DNA of 64,000 nt from Nakaseomyces glabratus (lineage: Eukaryota > Ascomycota > Saccharomycetes > Saccharomycetales > Saccharomycetaceae). Under the pieces are notes generated by a model, which worked only from the letters and a program-made list of their open reading frames with translations, was not told the origin of the DNA and made no database searches. Of the stretch, positions 9,801-19,600 are shown one piece after another. How positions within the stretch are numbered: position 1 is the stretch's first letter; each line of letters starts with the position of its first letter. The position numbers and the translations under genes were made by a program. The stretch lies in NCBI RefSeq assembly GCF_010111755.1, contig NC_088954.1, forward strand, positions 186,001 through 250,000, read 5' to 3'.

Positions 9801-11784
9801 GACACCAACTAAACCAGTCGCAGGTAGTAAGATGCCTGAAAATATTAGGTCTTCAACAAGAAACTCAGTAAATAACGATTGGAGTAGGCATTCTTTTGCA
9901 TCTGTATCAGATAGTTCGGAAAGTGCTACAGTAAATGGTAACATAGAAATGGAACCAATGTTGATTCCGCGAACTCTATATTTACCATGGTCAACTGCAA
10001 CGGTGCACGCATTTGCAGAATTCTTTTATACAGGTCAGGTCAATGGTAAATGGATGTTGTCTCCAGTCGTTCTCGACTTATTGGTTATTTCTAAACTATA
10101 TGAGTTACCTCTCCTATTCAATTTGATATCAGAGGTTCTTTACTCTATTGTTGGGAAAAAGGAAGAAGGCATGTACATTACCTGTAAATCGTTAATTGAT
10201 TCGTTTTCAAGAAAAGTTTCGACATATTTTGGTAATGATAAAGAAAAGGAAGTGGCATATTTGGAGTCATGTGAAGCTTACAAGATTCTGAAAAAAATCA
10301 AGCTTTGCCTTGAAAGAATTGATAACGGATTCTTTGATCTTGATTTGATGAGAAGACATTCTATGTCTAGATCATCATATAATAGCAGTAATGGAAGTAC
10401 GGTGGAGAAGAAGAATTCACTGGATTTGAGTCCAAGAGGCTCAAGTAATTTGCCAACTATGATGGGAAATGGACCAAGAGATAGTCATGTCTCGATTGAA
10501 TCGCTAAATTATCCTATGCACATGAATATACCATCATCTAGACGGTCGACAGGAACATTTGCACACAGGACTACAAAGAAATCCAGTTTAAGCAAAGAGA
10601 TAGATCCGTCTTTCTTTAATGATACAAGTTCCACCTTAAGCCTGCATGACACTGCTATAGTAAAAGATTTCAATGAGAAGATTGCAAAAGCTGATACTAT
10701 CACGGAAAAGGATTACTCTAGTACCAGTAGCAGTAGCAGTTGTGATCTAGATGATGAATCTGATCAAGAAAAACTAAGACATCTTTCTGAAACTGATTTT
10801 GCTACTATTCTTGATACAAGAGACTCAAAATCACATCAATTGAATACTAAAGAGGACATTAACAATTTCGACTTCAGTTTGGGGTTGTTGTCATCCTTCA
10901 ATGATGAAAAAAACAAGCTCAGGAAGGTAGACGTTGATGAGCCAATTGATCCATTGGCAAAGATCAGTCATAATTTGGACAGTCCAAATAGGTTATACTC
11001 GAAGTATAGCCAAGGTTTTGGGAAAATGCCTAAAAGCGGTAGTCAAGCAAGTAATATGGGTTTATTGACTCTAGAGAATTTAGCCTCGCCTAATGCTCTG
11101 CCTCCGGATGATGCAGTGATCAAAGCAATCCATCAGACTACAGTCCTAGCAAACGAGGTTAGGTTAATGATTAGATGTGGTGACTGTTTGCAAATATCAA
11201 AAGATTTGAGACGCTGTAAAAAAATTATGAACTCTGAACTCACTAAACTTGAAAAGACACATAATGTATCAGAATCTAGGACTAGTATTTCTGCGTCTTC
11301 ATCGCAAACTAGACTCTCCGACTACCAAAGCAGCACCAATTCTGGAAAGATTACACCAACTGCTGGTGGTTCTGTAACAACCATGGATCCGTTGGTGAAA
11401 AGCAAACTAAAGCAAAACTTGACAGGTCAAGAACTGCATCCAGGTATTCATTTCGTAGAAACTCTGCATTCACCAAAATCAGTTGCTGATTTCGAGAGCA
11501 AAGAAACCTCTAGCCAACCAGGCGTTCTTAATGGGTTGCACACAGGACTTCACTCAGGATTTCATGCTGGACTTCATACCTCTCCCCACGCAGGTCTTCA
11601 CTCCAAACCTCAACATAGTCATAGTGCTACTAAGATTCCAAAAGTTTCTCACAAACTGGGGAAAGCGACAACCTCGACTAGTTTGAAATCCGAGAGCAAG
11701 TCACCCAGTAGTACTAATCTAGGAAAGAAAGAACATAATTCTTCTTTGGGTCCTTTATCCTTTTTTGGTATTAGAAACAAATAG
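6886..11784 (+). CDS. MDS3: Mds3/Pmd1-type Kelch-repeat regulator
   Basis: A 1632-residue protein. The N-terminal ~500 residues carry Kelch-type beta-propeller blades (for example YVDGNIFVFGGLV, KIVIVGGLNN, GYNIVIGGFCP, each closed by a tryptophan motif). A BTB-like segment lies near 1030-1080 (TATVHAFAEFFYTGQV). The rest is long Ser-rich disordered sequence with an acidic Asp run (near 733), polyproline (near 900) and a His ladder (1550-1573). In S. cerevisiae Mds3 and its ohnologue Pmd1 repress early meiotic genes and act in nutrient signalling; in Candida albicans Mds3 is needed for alkaline pH responses. MDS3 rather than PMD1 is chosen because YIP4, DSD1 and GCN1 flank it. Length lies between S. 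cerevisiae Mds3 (1487) and Pmd1 (1753). Confidence 0.93.
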   Translation: MSLLQPFTCTCYPLRLPAAQAGSGDEYVRRKQSLDCRTGAAVTLTRSNIFVHGGLTIPLNLEKVTCAEIQNQVVLYFAKEKDCSAGFKDLKQWLSPEIFFLDLISRTWNRVDTTVESETMLGAGAGAGAGTATGTGMETDPAREAADVDVFANEQSLSSSVTLSVIEQESFRERLFHSMCYVDGNIFVFGGLVMSPQNGYEFTASNELWRLDLRTKQWSLVSRNPLIQRRFNHSMHVKNEHSDTRDTKIVIVGGLNNLDEPVHKVDIYNLTRGYWQSVPDSEFPIELETNIEGKPVDLATDSCFSILVENNEAKIPALAFYKPLSCRDHSVITSRSKKAKQVSGRSSVDTEMAVCDSDTGTKEQDEQDPNSQSPIVALPIVSGSKGIRMASHPLQPNDLLEAPLNLLNPTGDYFGYNIVIGGFCPTLLPSDFHCYIYDIPSGKWTRIGITCPDCEINTHRFWKLFVWDSHHQALVLGTKNDDGYLPSVQKFDHLLSFGLPIINIFNKGIHSVPSNKDAVMSVPDSKFGSSGVSDLESDLNRMSFASSQTSQFESYIRYIAPPYEMTSIRSVFPAYAMVLGKDALEIYGKPLSDFELVSSEGEAIGVPLYLLRKRWGRYFDLLLSQGYSKACTEYEASGNLSTLIKLTPFSSRTGSRDIHSSRLSSSSSLDNYFVKGIGAQHHHYSVSGPAGRKPPGSENIVDRTSRSSVDGHLMGSSPNPMSESVYLTHIDDVDDDDDDCVGPTSQAKNTNKMKSVSRTITSSTTSSTGGMVFRVPFQEKKPSSSVQDIAPDSQFFQTGSSSRRSSLLSSQTMGIQRSPKIEGKRRASHPIISSIMDKGQPVSTRSVGSTRSSLSYVSSSSERQSKSHLPGSRNSSVTGSPILGVLNVPLPPPCQTPTEPVPPPPVTKYPNITSKPRTNSMSEVFNTIKGSPLSSRRSSYSRKTSTSEVNSAIDRQLMEDRFKEADMAFAKQTPTKPVAGSKMPENIRSSTRNSVNNDWSRHSFASVSDSSESATVNGNIEMEPMLIPRTLYLPWSTATVHAFAEFFYTGQVNGKWMLSPVVLDLLVISKLYELPLLFNLISEVLYSIVGKKEEGMYITCKSLIDSFSRKVSTYFGNDKEKEVAYLESCEAYKILKKIKLCLERIDNGFFDLDLMRRHSMSRSSYNSSNGSTVEKKNSLDLSPRGSSNLPTMMGNGPRDSHVSIESLNYPMHMNIPSSRRSTGTFAHRTTKKSSLSKEIDPSFFNDTSSTLSLHDTAIVKDFNEKIAKADTITEKDYSSTSSSSSCDLDDESDQEKLRHLSETDFATILDTRDSKSHQLNTKEDINNFDFSLGLLSSFNDEKNKLRKVDVDEPIDPLAKISHNLDSPNRLYSKYSQGFGKMPKSGSQASNMGLLTLENLASPNALPPDDAVIKAIHQTTVLANEVRLMIRCGDCLQISKDLRRCKKIMNSELTKLEKTHNVSESRTSISASSSQTRLSDYQSSTNSGKITPTAGGSVTTMDPLVKSKLKQNLTGQELHPGIHFVETLHSPKSVADFESKETSSQPGVLNGLHTGLHSGFHAGLHTSPHAGLHSKPQHSHSATKIPKVSHKLGKATTSTSLKSESKSPSSTNLGKKEHNSSLGPLSFFGIRNK
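7246..7304 (+). repeat. In-frame Gly-Ala/Gly-Thr dipeptide repeat in MDS3
   Basis: GC-rich hexamer-like repeats encode alternating Gly-Ala then Gly-Thr residues (about 121-136), inserted in the propeller region between two blades. This is a likely length-variable microsatellite. It lies inside the GC-rich 5' part of the gene. Confidence 0.7.
11533..11604 (+). repeat. Degenerate 12-bp coding minisatellite in MDS3 (His every fourth residue)
   Basis: Six 12-bp units encode tetrapeptides of the form G-(L/F)-H-x (one unit reads SPHA), so histidines fall at 1552, 1556, 1560, 1564, 1568 and 1572 of MDS3. The DNA units differ at third positions while histidine is kept in all six, which suggests selection on the peptide. 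Confidence 0.75.
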
Positions 11785-12024
11785 TTACAAATATTATGTA
11801 GTTTTAAGTTTTTGTATAATTCTGAACACATTCTTATAATTTCCATTATCATTGTTGGCAGTCACCTAAGTCATTTGATGAGGGGTTTCCGATATTTTAT
11901 GTCTTGTTCCAATTTTGGTGAGTAACTGTCAAATAGCGAAGGTGTATACAAAACTGATGTTAAGGTAAAAAGTTGTGATGTTATAGAATCTGGAACAGCT
12001 TTAAACTTAGATAACTAGGGAAAC

Positions 12025-13308
12025 ATGAAGGAGTATCCTGAAGAATATCTAGGACAGCATATCTCAACATTACCTACACCATGTATGGTCATTGATGAAA
12101 AGAAATTCAACTCAAATTGTGAGAATATGCTCAAACATGTCGGCGAGTTAGGTTCTTTAACTGAACATCCTATATTGTTTAGAGCTCATGTAAAAACGCA
12201 TAAGACAACAGAAGGTACTCTGCGCCAATTAGGATTTGAAGGGACTTCAGCGCCATTTAGATCAAAGGCTATCCTAGTTTCCACAATTAAGGAAGCTGAA
12301 GGTTTACTAGAATACCAGGATTCTATCAACGGGGTGTTTGTCGATGACATTGCTTTTAGTTTGCCTGCATGTGTACCAGAAGTATTGGAAAGACTATCAT
12401 CGATCTCTACAAGGGTAAGTAATCTTAGGGTTTTTGTCGATAATATCGATCATTTGGAAAATCTGAAGCAATTTGGTAGACCAAAAAGTGGCAAAAAATG
12501 GTCAATATTTCTAAAGATTGATATGGGAACATCGAGAGCTGGATTGGAAGTTAGATCTGAAGAGTTCAAAGAGTTAGTTGAGAAATTATGTGATGAGTCA
12601 GTGAAAGAAGTTACCCAAATATTCGGTTTGTATGCCCATGCTGGTCACAGCTATAGCTCCCATGACATTAACGAAGCTAATGGATACTTGATTGATGAGA
12701 TCACAGCTGTTAATGAAGCTGCCAAGCTAGTTGGTAGTGTCACAGAAATCGAGCCTAGACTTTTAACATTGTCCGTTGGGGCAACTCCAACAGCAAATTC
12801 GTTGAGTACAAAGGAAAACAAAAAACTCATTGATATTATAAGAAATGATTTAGTTGCACCTTTAGAGATTCATTGTGGCAACTATCCATGTTATGATCTC
12901 CAACAATATAGCACAAAATGTATTAAATTAAACAAAATCTCTGCCTTCGTCTTAGCATCGATAGTTTCGAAGTATGAGAAGAGAAACGAGGCATTAATAA
13001 ATGCAGGAGTATTAGCATTAGCTAGGGAGAACTCCTCTATCCCAGGTATGGGATTGTGTATCAACACGGACAAATATTTACATGCTCCAAGAGATTTCGA
13101 AGTGAGCTCCTTTGTGAACCGTGTTTCTCAGGAACATGGTATCTTACAGCCTTACAATAGAGATAAATGCGAAGATTGGAAACTAGGTGAGAAGTTACTA
13201 GTGATTCCACAACATGCTTGTATAACGATGGCTCAATTTCCATACTACTTTGTATTCAATGATAGTGGTAAAGTAATTGATGTTTGGAAGCCGCATCAAA
13301 AGTGGTAA
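12025..13308 (+). CDS. DSD1: D-serine dehydratase (PLP and zinc dependent)
   Basis: 427 residues; S. cerevisiae Dsd1 has 428. The enzyme converts D-serine to pyruvate and ammonia. The fold is alanine-racemase-like; the PLP lysine is K57 in LFRAHVKTHKT, the same position as in yeast. The zinc ligands are visible as H397 and C399 in IPQHACITMA. Other conserved stretches are KIDMGTSRAGLE and LSVGATPTAN in the barrel. It lies between MDS3 and GCN1, all on the plus strand, the same order as S. cerevisiae chromosome VII. The ATG at 12025 is preceded by AAAC and gives the family length. Confidence 0.96.
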   Translation: MKEYPEEYLGQHISTLPTPCMVIDEKKFNSNCENMLKHVGELGSLTEHPILFRAHVKTHKTTEGTLRQLGFEGTSAPFRSKAILVSTIKEAEGLLEYQDSINGVFVDDIAFSLPACVPEVLERLSSISTRVSNLRVFVDNIDHLENLKQFGRPKSGKKWSIFLKIDMGTSRAGLEVRSEEFKELVEKLCDESVKEVTQIFGLYAHAGHSYSSHDINEANGYLIDEITAVNEAAKLVGSVTEIEPRLLTLSVGATPTANSLSTKENKKLIDIIRNDLVAPLEIHCGNYPCYDLQQYSTKCIKLNKISAFVLASIVSKYEKRNEALINAGVLALARENSSIPGMGLCINTDKYLHAPRDFEVSSFVNRVSQEHGILQPYNRDKCEDWKLGEKLLVIPQHACITMAQFPYYFVFNDSGKVIDVWKPHQKW

Positions 13309-13662
13309 AAGGATAAGACAAAAATGGTTGTGAGTAGTTGCAATACAGTATTTATTATATAGAAATAGTATACCTCAAAGATAGAACAAGATAACTAATA
13401 ATTATTTGTGTTTGCATAATATCCGAACATCACAGTATTTCAACATTACATATTTATACGTATCGACGAACTGTAATAGCCCATTTAATTTTCATGTCTA
13501 TGTGCGATGAGAAAGAAAAATTTTTGGGCAGAAGTATAATGAAAACGTTTTAAAACGCCAGTAGTGTAGCATCGAATTGCTTAGGTTTAAGATCAATTGC
13601 TTATCTTAAAGGTCAGGAATAGTCACCATATCTCCACACAGTTTGAGGATTCATTTTAAGCG
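13309..13662. other. DSD1-GCN1 spacer
   Basis: About 350 bp holding the DSD1 terminator and GCN1 promoter. It is AT-rich with TATTTATTATATAG near 13350, a likely 3'-end signal. No gene or clear binding site is seen. Confidence 0.5.
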
Positions 13663-16600
13663 ATGAGCAATCCTAGATCTTGGGAGGTTTTGGAACCTGA
13701 ATTGGGTAAACTATGTTACGATTCGAAGATCTCGAATAGAATACCAATTTTGACTGAACTAAAAGAGATTGTGAAGACCAATAATTTGTCCAGGGAACAA
13801 TTGCTCAATTTAGCCAGCGTTCTTTTGAACACTTACACAATTTACAAGGACCATGAATCAAAGAAAGCTGTTTGCGATATTTATGATGAGATGATCACAA
13901 TCGATGGGTCCTTCATTGCGATCTTTTTGGATCACATTGTTGAGACTTTAGGTGATAAGATTGGTACTAAGGCTTTATCGGATTATCTAAATTTGTTAGA
14001 CAATATCAATCATTTTCTTCAGGTGATTTTAGTCGATTCGAATTTAACTAGCCAATACCTACCGAAAGTGTTGCAATGCCACACAATTACTACTGCTAGT
14101 ATCGAAACATCACTGGACATATCTGAAAAATCCATGGAATTGGTTAGCGAGAAGCAAAATCAGCACAGAAGAAGAATGAGAAAGACAATTATTCAGAATT
14201 CAACAAAATATTTAAACAAGGGTTTAAAGAACACTGAGAATATCCAAGATGTATTGGAGACTATAAGGCATCAGCTACTAGAGGAATATGTGAAGTTGAA
14301 ACTACCAGTTGCGGGTATCTTGGTCTTTTCGGCTGCTTTAACCAAGGCTGCTCTTCAATTACATGTACAGACACCAATTGTGCTGGAATTTTTAAGGACA
14401 ACATACTCAAAAGATTTTGTTGTCTTTTTTGGTAAAGAGGTACTATTAGGTAAAACACCACCTTCATCATTATGTGTCGCAACTAGTATCGATACTATAT
14501 CTCAAGAATTATTCACAGAAGATATGATAAAGAATGATATTATACCAGTCTTGGAAAAGTCTAATCTGAGATCCCCCGAATCCAGCTTTCAATATGCCAG
14601 AGCTCTTTTTGGTAGCATTAACGCCAAAACAATCAATATGGCTGAACTTTACGCATCTACGAAACTAATGTCTCAGGCATTCTCTTCATTTAAGAGTTCC
14701 AGAGAGGGTACCAAAACCGCTGCAATTTCTTTTACTGTTTCAGTACTGAGATCATTGTGTGTTGAGACAACTGAAGAAAGTGCTCTTTTGAAAATTGTTG
14801 AAAACATATTCACCAATTTGAAGACTAATATGAATGCTGATTACAAAGCCATTGTTTCCACATTACTACAAGCTATACCAACCTTCCATGAAAATGTTTC
14901 TTTAGATATTGCTGAGAAACTGTCTCCATTGCTGGTGAAAGAATCGAATGAACAAGCACTTGTTAACTTATTAAATCCTTTTTATCAGCACTATTTTGCA
15001 ACTGGCACTTCAATTGATAAATTTAATACCACAATTATATCTGGACTTCAAGAAAAGAAGGCTCCTCTTAAAAGATGTTGGTTTTCTAGTCTATTTATGA
15101 ACATCGATACTGTTACAGAGTCAATAGCAAAGACTATTGGGAAACTTTGCACCACATATATCAAAGAAAACTTAGTCCACGCTCAAAGAACAGAGCATAG
15201 CGTAGCTTTTAGTATCTTATCTGGCTTTGTGTTCTTTTCAGAGAATGTTTATGCAGAAATTGAGCATGATATAATTGATATTCAAAAAGATGCAATGCTA
15301 GGTGAGGCATTTTTGAGAGTATGTACATCTATTGAATTGGATGCAGTAACACGTCAACGTTCTGTAACCCTATTGGAAAAGGCCGTTTCATTGCAAGGTG
15401 AAACTATATCAGAAAATGTGATAAATTCTATTGCAAACCTCATGAAACAAGACTCCTTTGAATTGGATGAAAAATGCTCAATAGTATACTTTATACCAAT
15501 TTTCAATGCATTAGTTACATCAAATGAGGACAAAACTACTCAAGGTAATATCTTGAGATTTCTATTGGTCATCTCACAGTATGATAAATTCAGGATTAAA
15601 AATGGTTGGGCCGGTTTGGCTCTCAAATGTGGCATAGATCCTTCTCAGATTATTGCAGAAAACACGAGCACAATTATAAACACTATTATAAGTGAGTCTT
15701 CAAAACCCGAACTGTTGAACACGATTTATGGAAGCTGTGTTATCAAGGCAGCCTCATACATAGCATTTATCAATCCTGTTGCTGTTGCTGGGCCAATAGC
15801 CAAGCTTTTCAGTGAGGATCTTTCTGTTGCTGATCTTGATAAGTTAACAGAAGAAGATGTAAGTATATGGAAAGGTAATGAAGGCGAAATGGTTATCAAT
15901 GTGTTGGAAAAGCGCAATGATAGAAAATTAGCTGACAAGAATTCTAAGGATTATGAAACTCTGAAATGGGAAGAATCGATCAGAAAAGAGCAGGCTAAGA
16001 AAGCTAATTTGAAACTTTCCAAAGAAGATCAGATGTTAGTTAAGGAACAACTTGAAAAAGAATCCAAAATTAGAACTCATGTTAATGGCATTTATTTGAG
16101 ACTATACAGAAGTCTTTCTCTAATCAAGCAGTTATCAAAGGAGGCTAAGCTTGTTGACAATGGTATTTTAGTATGGTATCCAACCGCTGTGAACTCGTTG
16201 ATGAGCCTGATCAGAACGGAGAACTCATATAATCTTCTTGAGTCATTATTAGTTGAATCATTTTTATCTTTATCTGAAAACACTGCCGAAAAGCTAGAAC
16301 ACTACAGACTATTTTGTGGGTTGGCTATATTAAGAGTTTACAAGGCTAAATTTATACCATCCAATTACCTTGAAGAAAATCTAGAAGAACTATTATCAAG
16401 GGTATTGTTTAGATTGAAGATTGTGACAAGTAACACTGAACTCGATTCAATTACTTTGACATATTTGCTTCCTCTGATTACTTATGTTCTAGAAGAAGGT
16501 AAAAAGGCTGCACTTAAAAATGCGGACAAGCCTGTTAACAGAACTGAATTTGTTGAAGAAGATTCGGAAGAAGAAAATTTGCTTCTTGCCATGGACATCA

Positions 16601-19600
16601 TTTCAGCTCAAGCTCCATTATTTGAGAATTCATCCATTCCAAGGGCCTCAATTTTACAAGTGCTACTATCGCTACTTTCTCTTCCATCTAAAGCTAAAAT
16701 TGCCAAGGACTGCTTAAATACATTAAGTCAAAGTATCTCAGTACATCCCACAGAAAATGATCTGAAAATCATCATTTCCAGTTTGTTATCGGGGCACTCA
16801 TTTGTACGTACTACTATTTTGGAAGTTTTGGACAATGAGTATGAATTACAAGAATTCATGAAATTCTCTCCTGAAATATTCATGTGTAGATTTGATTCGG
16901 ATGATAATAATAGGGAATTAGCAAACTTCATCTGGGAGTTTAACAAATTCGAAATTGTTCCGGAATTACTAGACGGTCTATTGTCTCTATTTTATCAACA
17001 AGATAGTGGTCTCCGTTTGTTTTTGGCCCGTGGTTTTGCATACGCTACTTATAATGTTAAGGGAGAAGAATATTTGGAGCAGTCTCTGAAAATGTTAATG
17101 AACTTTTATAATGAGAAGGCCCAACCTTTAACTGCTATTCTTGATGAGTTTGGTTTAGTGGTCGTCCCTGCCTCACAAAGAAAAGATCTGTGGGAAGAAA
17201 GAAGCACAGCCGCTATTGCACTAAAAGAGCTTTCGCCTGGCTTGCCAAGTGACGGTGATACTGTGGTTTCTGTAATTGAATTCTTGATTGCTGGCCCACT
17301 AGGTGACAGAGAACCAATTGTGCGTCAAGAAATGAAAGAAGCAGGTATTGAAATCATTAATCAGCATGGTGCTCAAAAGTCATCACAGTTAGTTCCCCTA
17401 TTTGAAAGCTCTCTAGAAACCATTAAAGATGTTAATACAAAGGAAAACGTAATTATTTTGTATGGTACCCTTGCACAGCATTTGGATAAGTCCGACAAAA
17501 GAATTGGATCTATTATTGATCAATTGTTACAAACGTTAGACACCCCCTCTTTAGATGTTCAGCAGGCTGTTTCTTCCTGTATTGCAGCCTTGGTGTTTCA
17601 ATTCAAGGAAAATTGTGGATCATACATTACACAGTTGCTAGCCAAGCTTTTAGATTCTACCATTGCTAAGCCTGTAAGAAAAGGTGCTGCTTGGGGTATT
17701 GCAGGTATAGTTAAAGGGTATGGTATCTCGGCTTTATCAGAGTTTGATATTATACGTAGTTTAATGGAAGCTTCAGAAGATAAAAAGGATGCTATTAAAA
17801 GAGAATCGGTTGCTTATGCTTTTGAATATCTATCACAATCCTTGGGTAAATTATTTGAACCTTATGTGATAGAAGTTCTACCAAATATTTTGAAGAATCT
17901 TGGTGATTCTGTGCCTGAAGTCAGAGATGCTACTGCAGCTGCAACCAAGTCGATTATGGCTAACACGACTGGTTATGGTGTGAAGAAGATGATCCCAGTC
18001 ACTGTTGCAAATCTTGATGAAATTGCATGGAGAACAAAAAGAGGGTCTGTTCAATTGTTGGGTAATATGGCATATCTTGATCCTACTCAACTGTCGAACT
18101 CGTTGTCAACAATTGTACCCCAAATTGTTGGTGTTTTGAATGATTCACACAAGGAAGTACGCAAAGCTGCTGATGAATCTTTAAAGCGTTTCGGTGAAGT
18201 CATTAGAAATCCTGAGATACAGAGATTAGTTCCAATCTTGTTAAAGGCTATCGGTGATCCGACGAAATATACTGAAGAGGCGCTAGATGCATTGATACAA
18301 ACTCAATTCGTCCATTATATTGATGGTCCTTCTCTTGCATTAATCATTCATATTATACACCGTGGTATGCATGACCGTTCTGCTAATACAAAACGTAAAG
18401 CATGTAAGATTGTTGGTAATATGGCTATTTTGGTAGAAACCAAAGACTTGATTCCGTACTTGCAACAATTAATCGATGAAGTTGAAATAGCAATGGTTGA
18501 TCCTGTACCAAACACCAGAGCTACTGCCGCTAGAGCTCTTGGTGCTTTAGTTGAACGTTTAGGTGAAGATCAATTCCCAGATTTGATTCCAAGATTATTA
18601 GATACATTGAATGATGAGACAAAATCTGGTGATCGTTTGGGATCTGCTCAAGCCTTAGCAGAGGTCATCAGTGGCCTAGGTTTATCCAAATTAGATGAAT
18701 TACTACCTACTGTTCTTGCAGGTGCTACTAATTACAGATCATTTGTTAGGGAAGGTTTTATGCCGCTGTTATTATTTTTGCCTATTTGTTTTGGTGCCCA
18801 GTTTGCACCATATATCAACCAAATCATTCAGCCTATTCTAGCTGGTTTGGCCGATATAGATGAAAACATTAGAGACACTTCATTGAAGGCAGGTAAATTG
18901 ATTGTGAAAAATTATGCAACAAAAGCCATTGATCTATTATTGCCTGAATTGGAAAGAGGTGTATTTGACGAAAATGAACGTATTCGTCTTTCATCTGTTC
19001 AACTATCTGGTGAATTATTATTCCAGGTTACTGGTATTTCATCTAGAAATGAATTCTCAGAAGAGGGTGAAATCGGATCAGAGTTTTCTGGTAAAATGGT
19101 TGATGTTCTTGGTCAAGAGCGGAGAGACAGAGTGTTGTCTTCTTTGTTTGTTTGTAGAAATGATACTTCTGGTATTGTTCGTGCAAGCACTGTTGATATT
19201 TGGAAGGCATTGGTTCCAAACACCCCACGTACTGTTAAGGAAATTCTGCCTGTTCTTACTGATATGATTGTTACAAATTTGGCATCCTCATCAAATACCC
19301 TAAGAAATATTGCTGCTCAAACTCTTGGTGATGTGGTTCGTAGAGTTGGTGGTAACGCTATGGCACAGCTATTGGAGGCTCTCGAAGTGACATTGGAAAA
19401 GACTTCTAACCCAGATTCAAGAGAGGGTGTGTGTATTGCCTTGAATGAGTTAGTTATGTCTGCCAGCATGGATACTCTAACCCAATATCAAGATACAGTT
19501 GCAAACATATTGAGAAGAACCTTAATTGATTCTAATGAATCTGTCAGACAGGCAGCAGCCCTGTCTTTTGATTCCTATCAAGAGGCAGTTGGTAAGGTTG

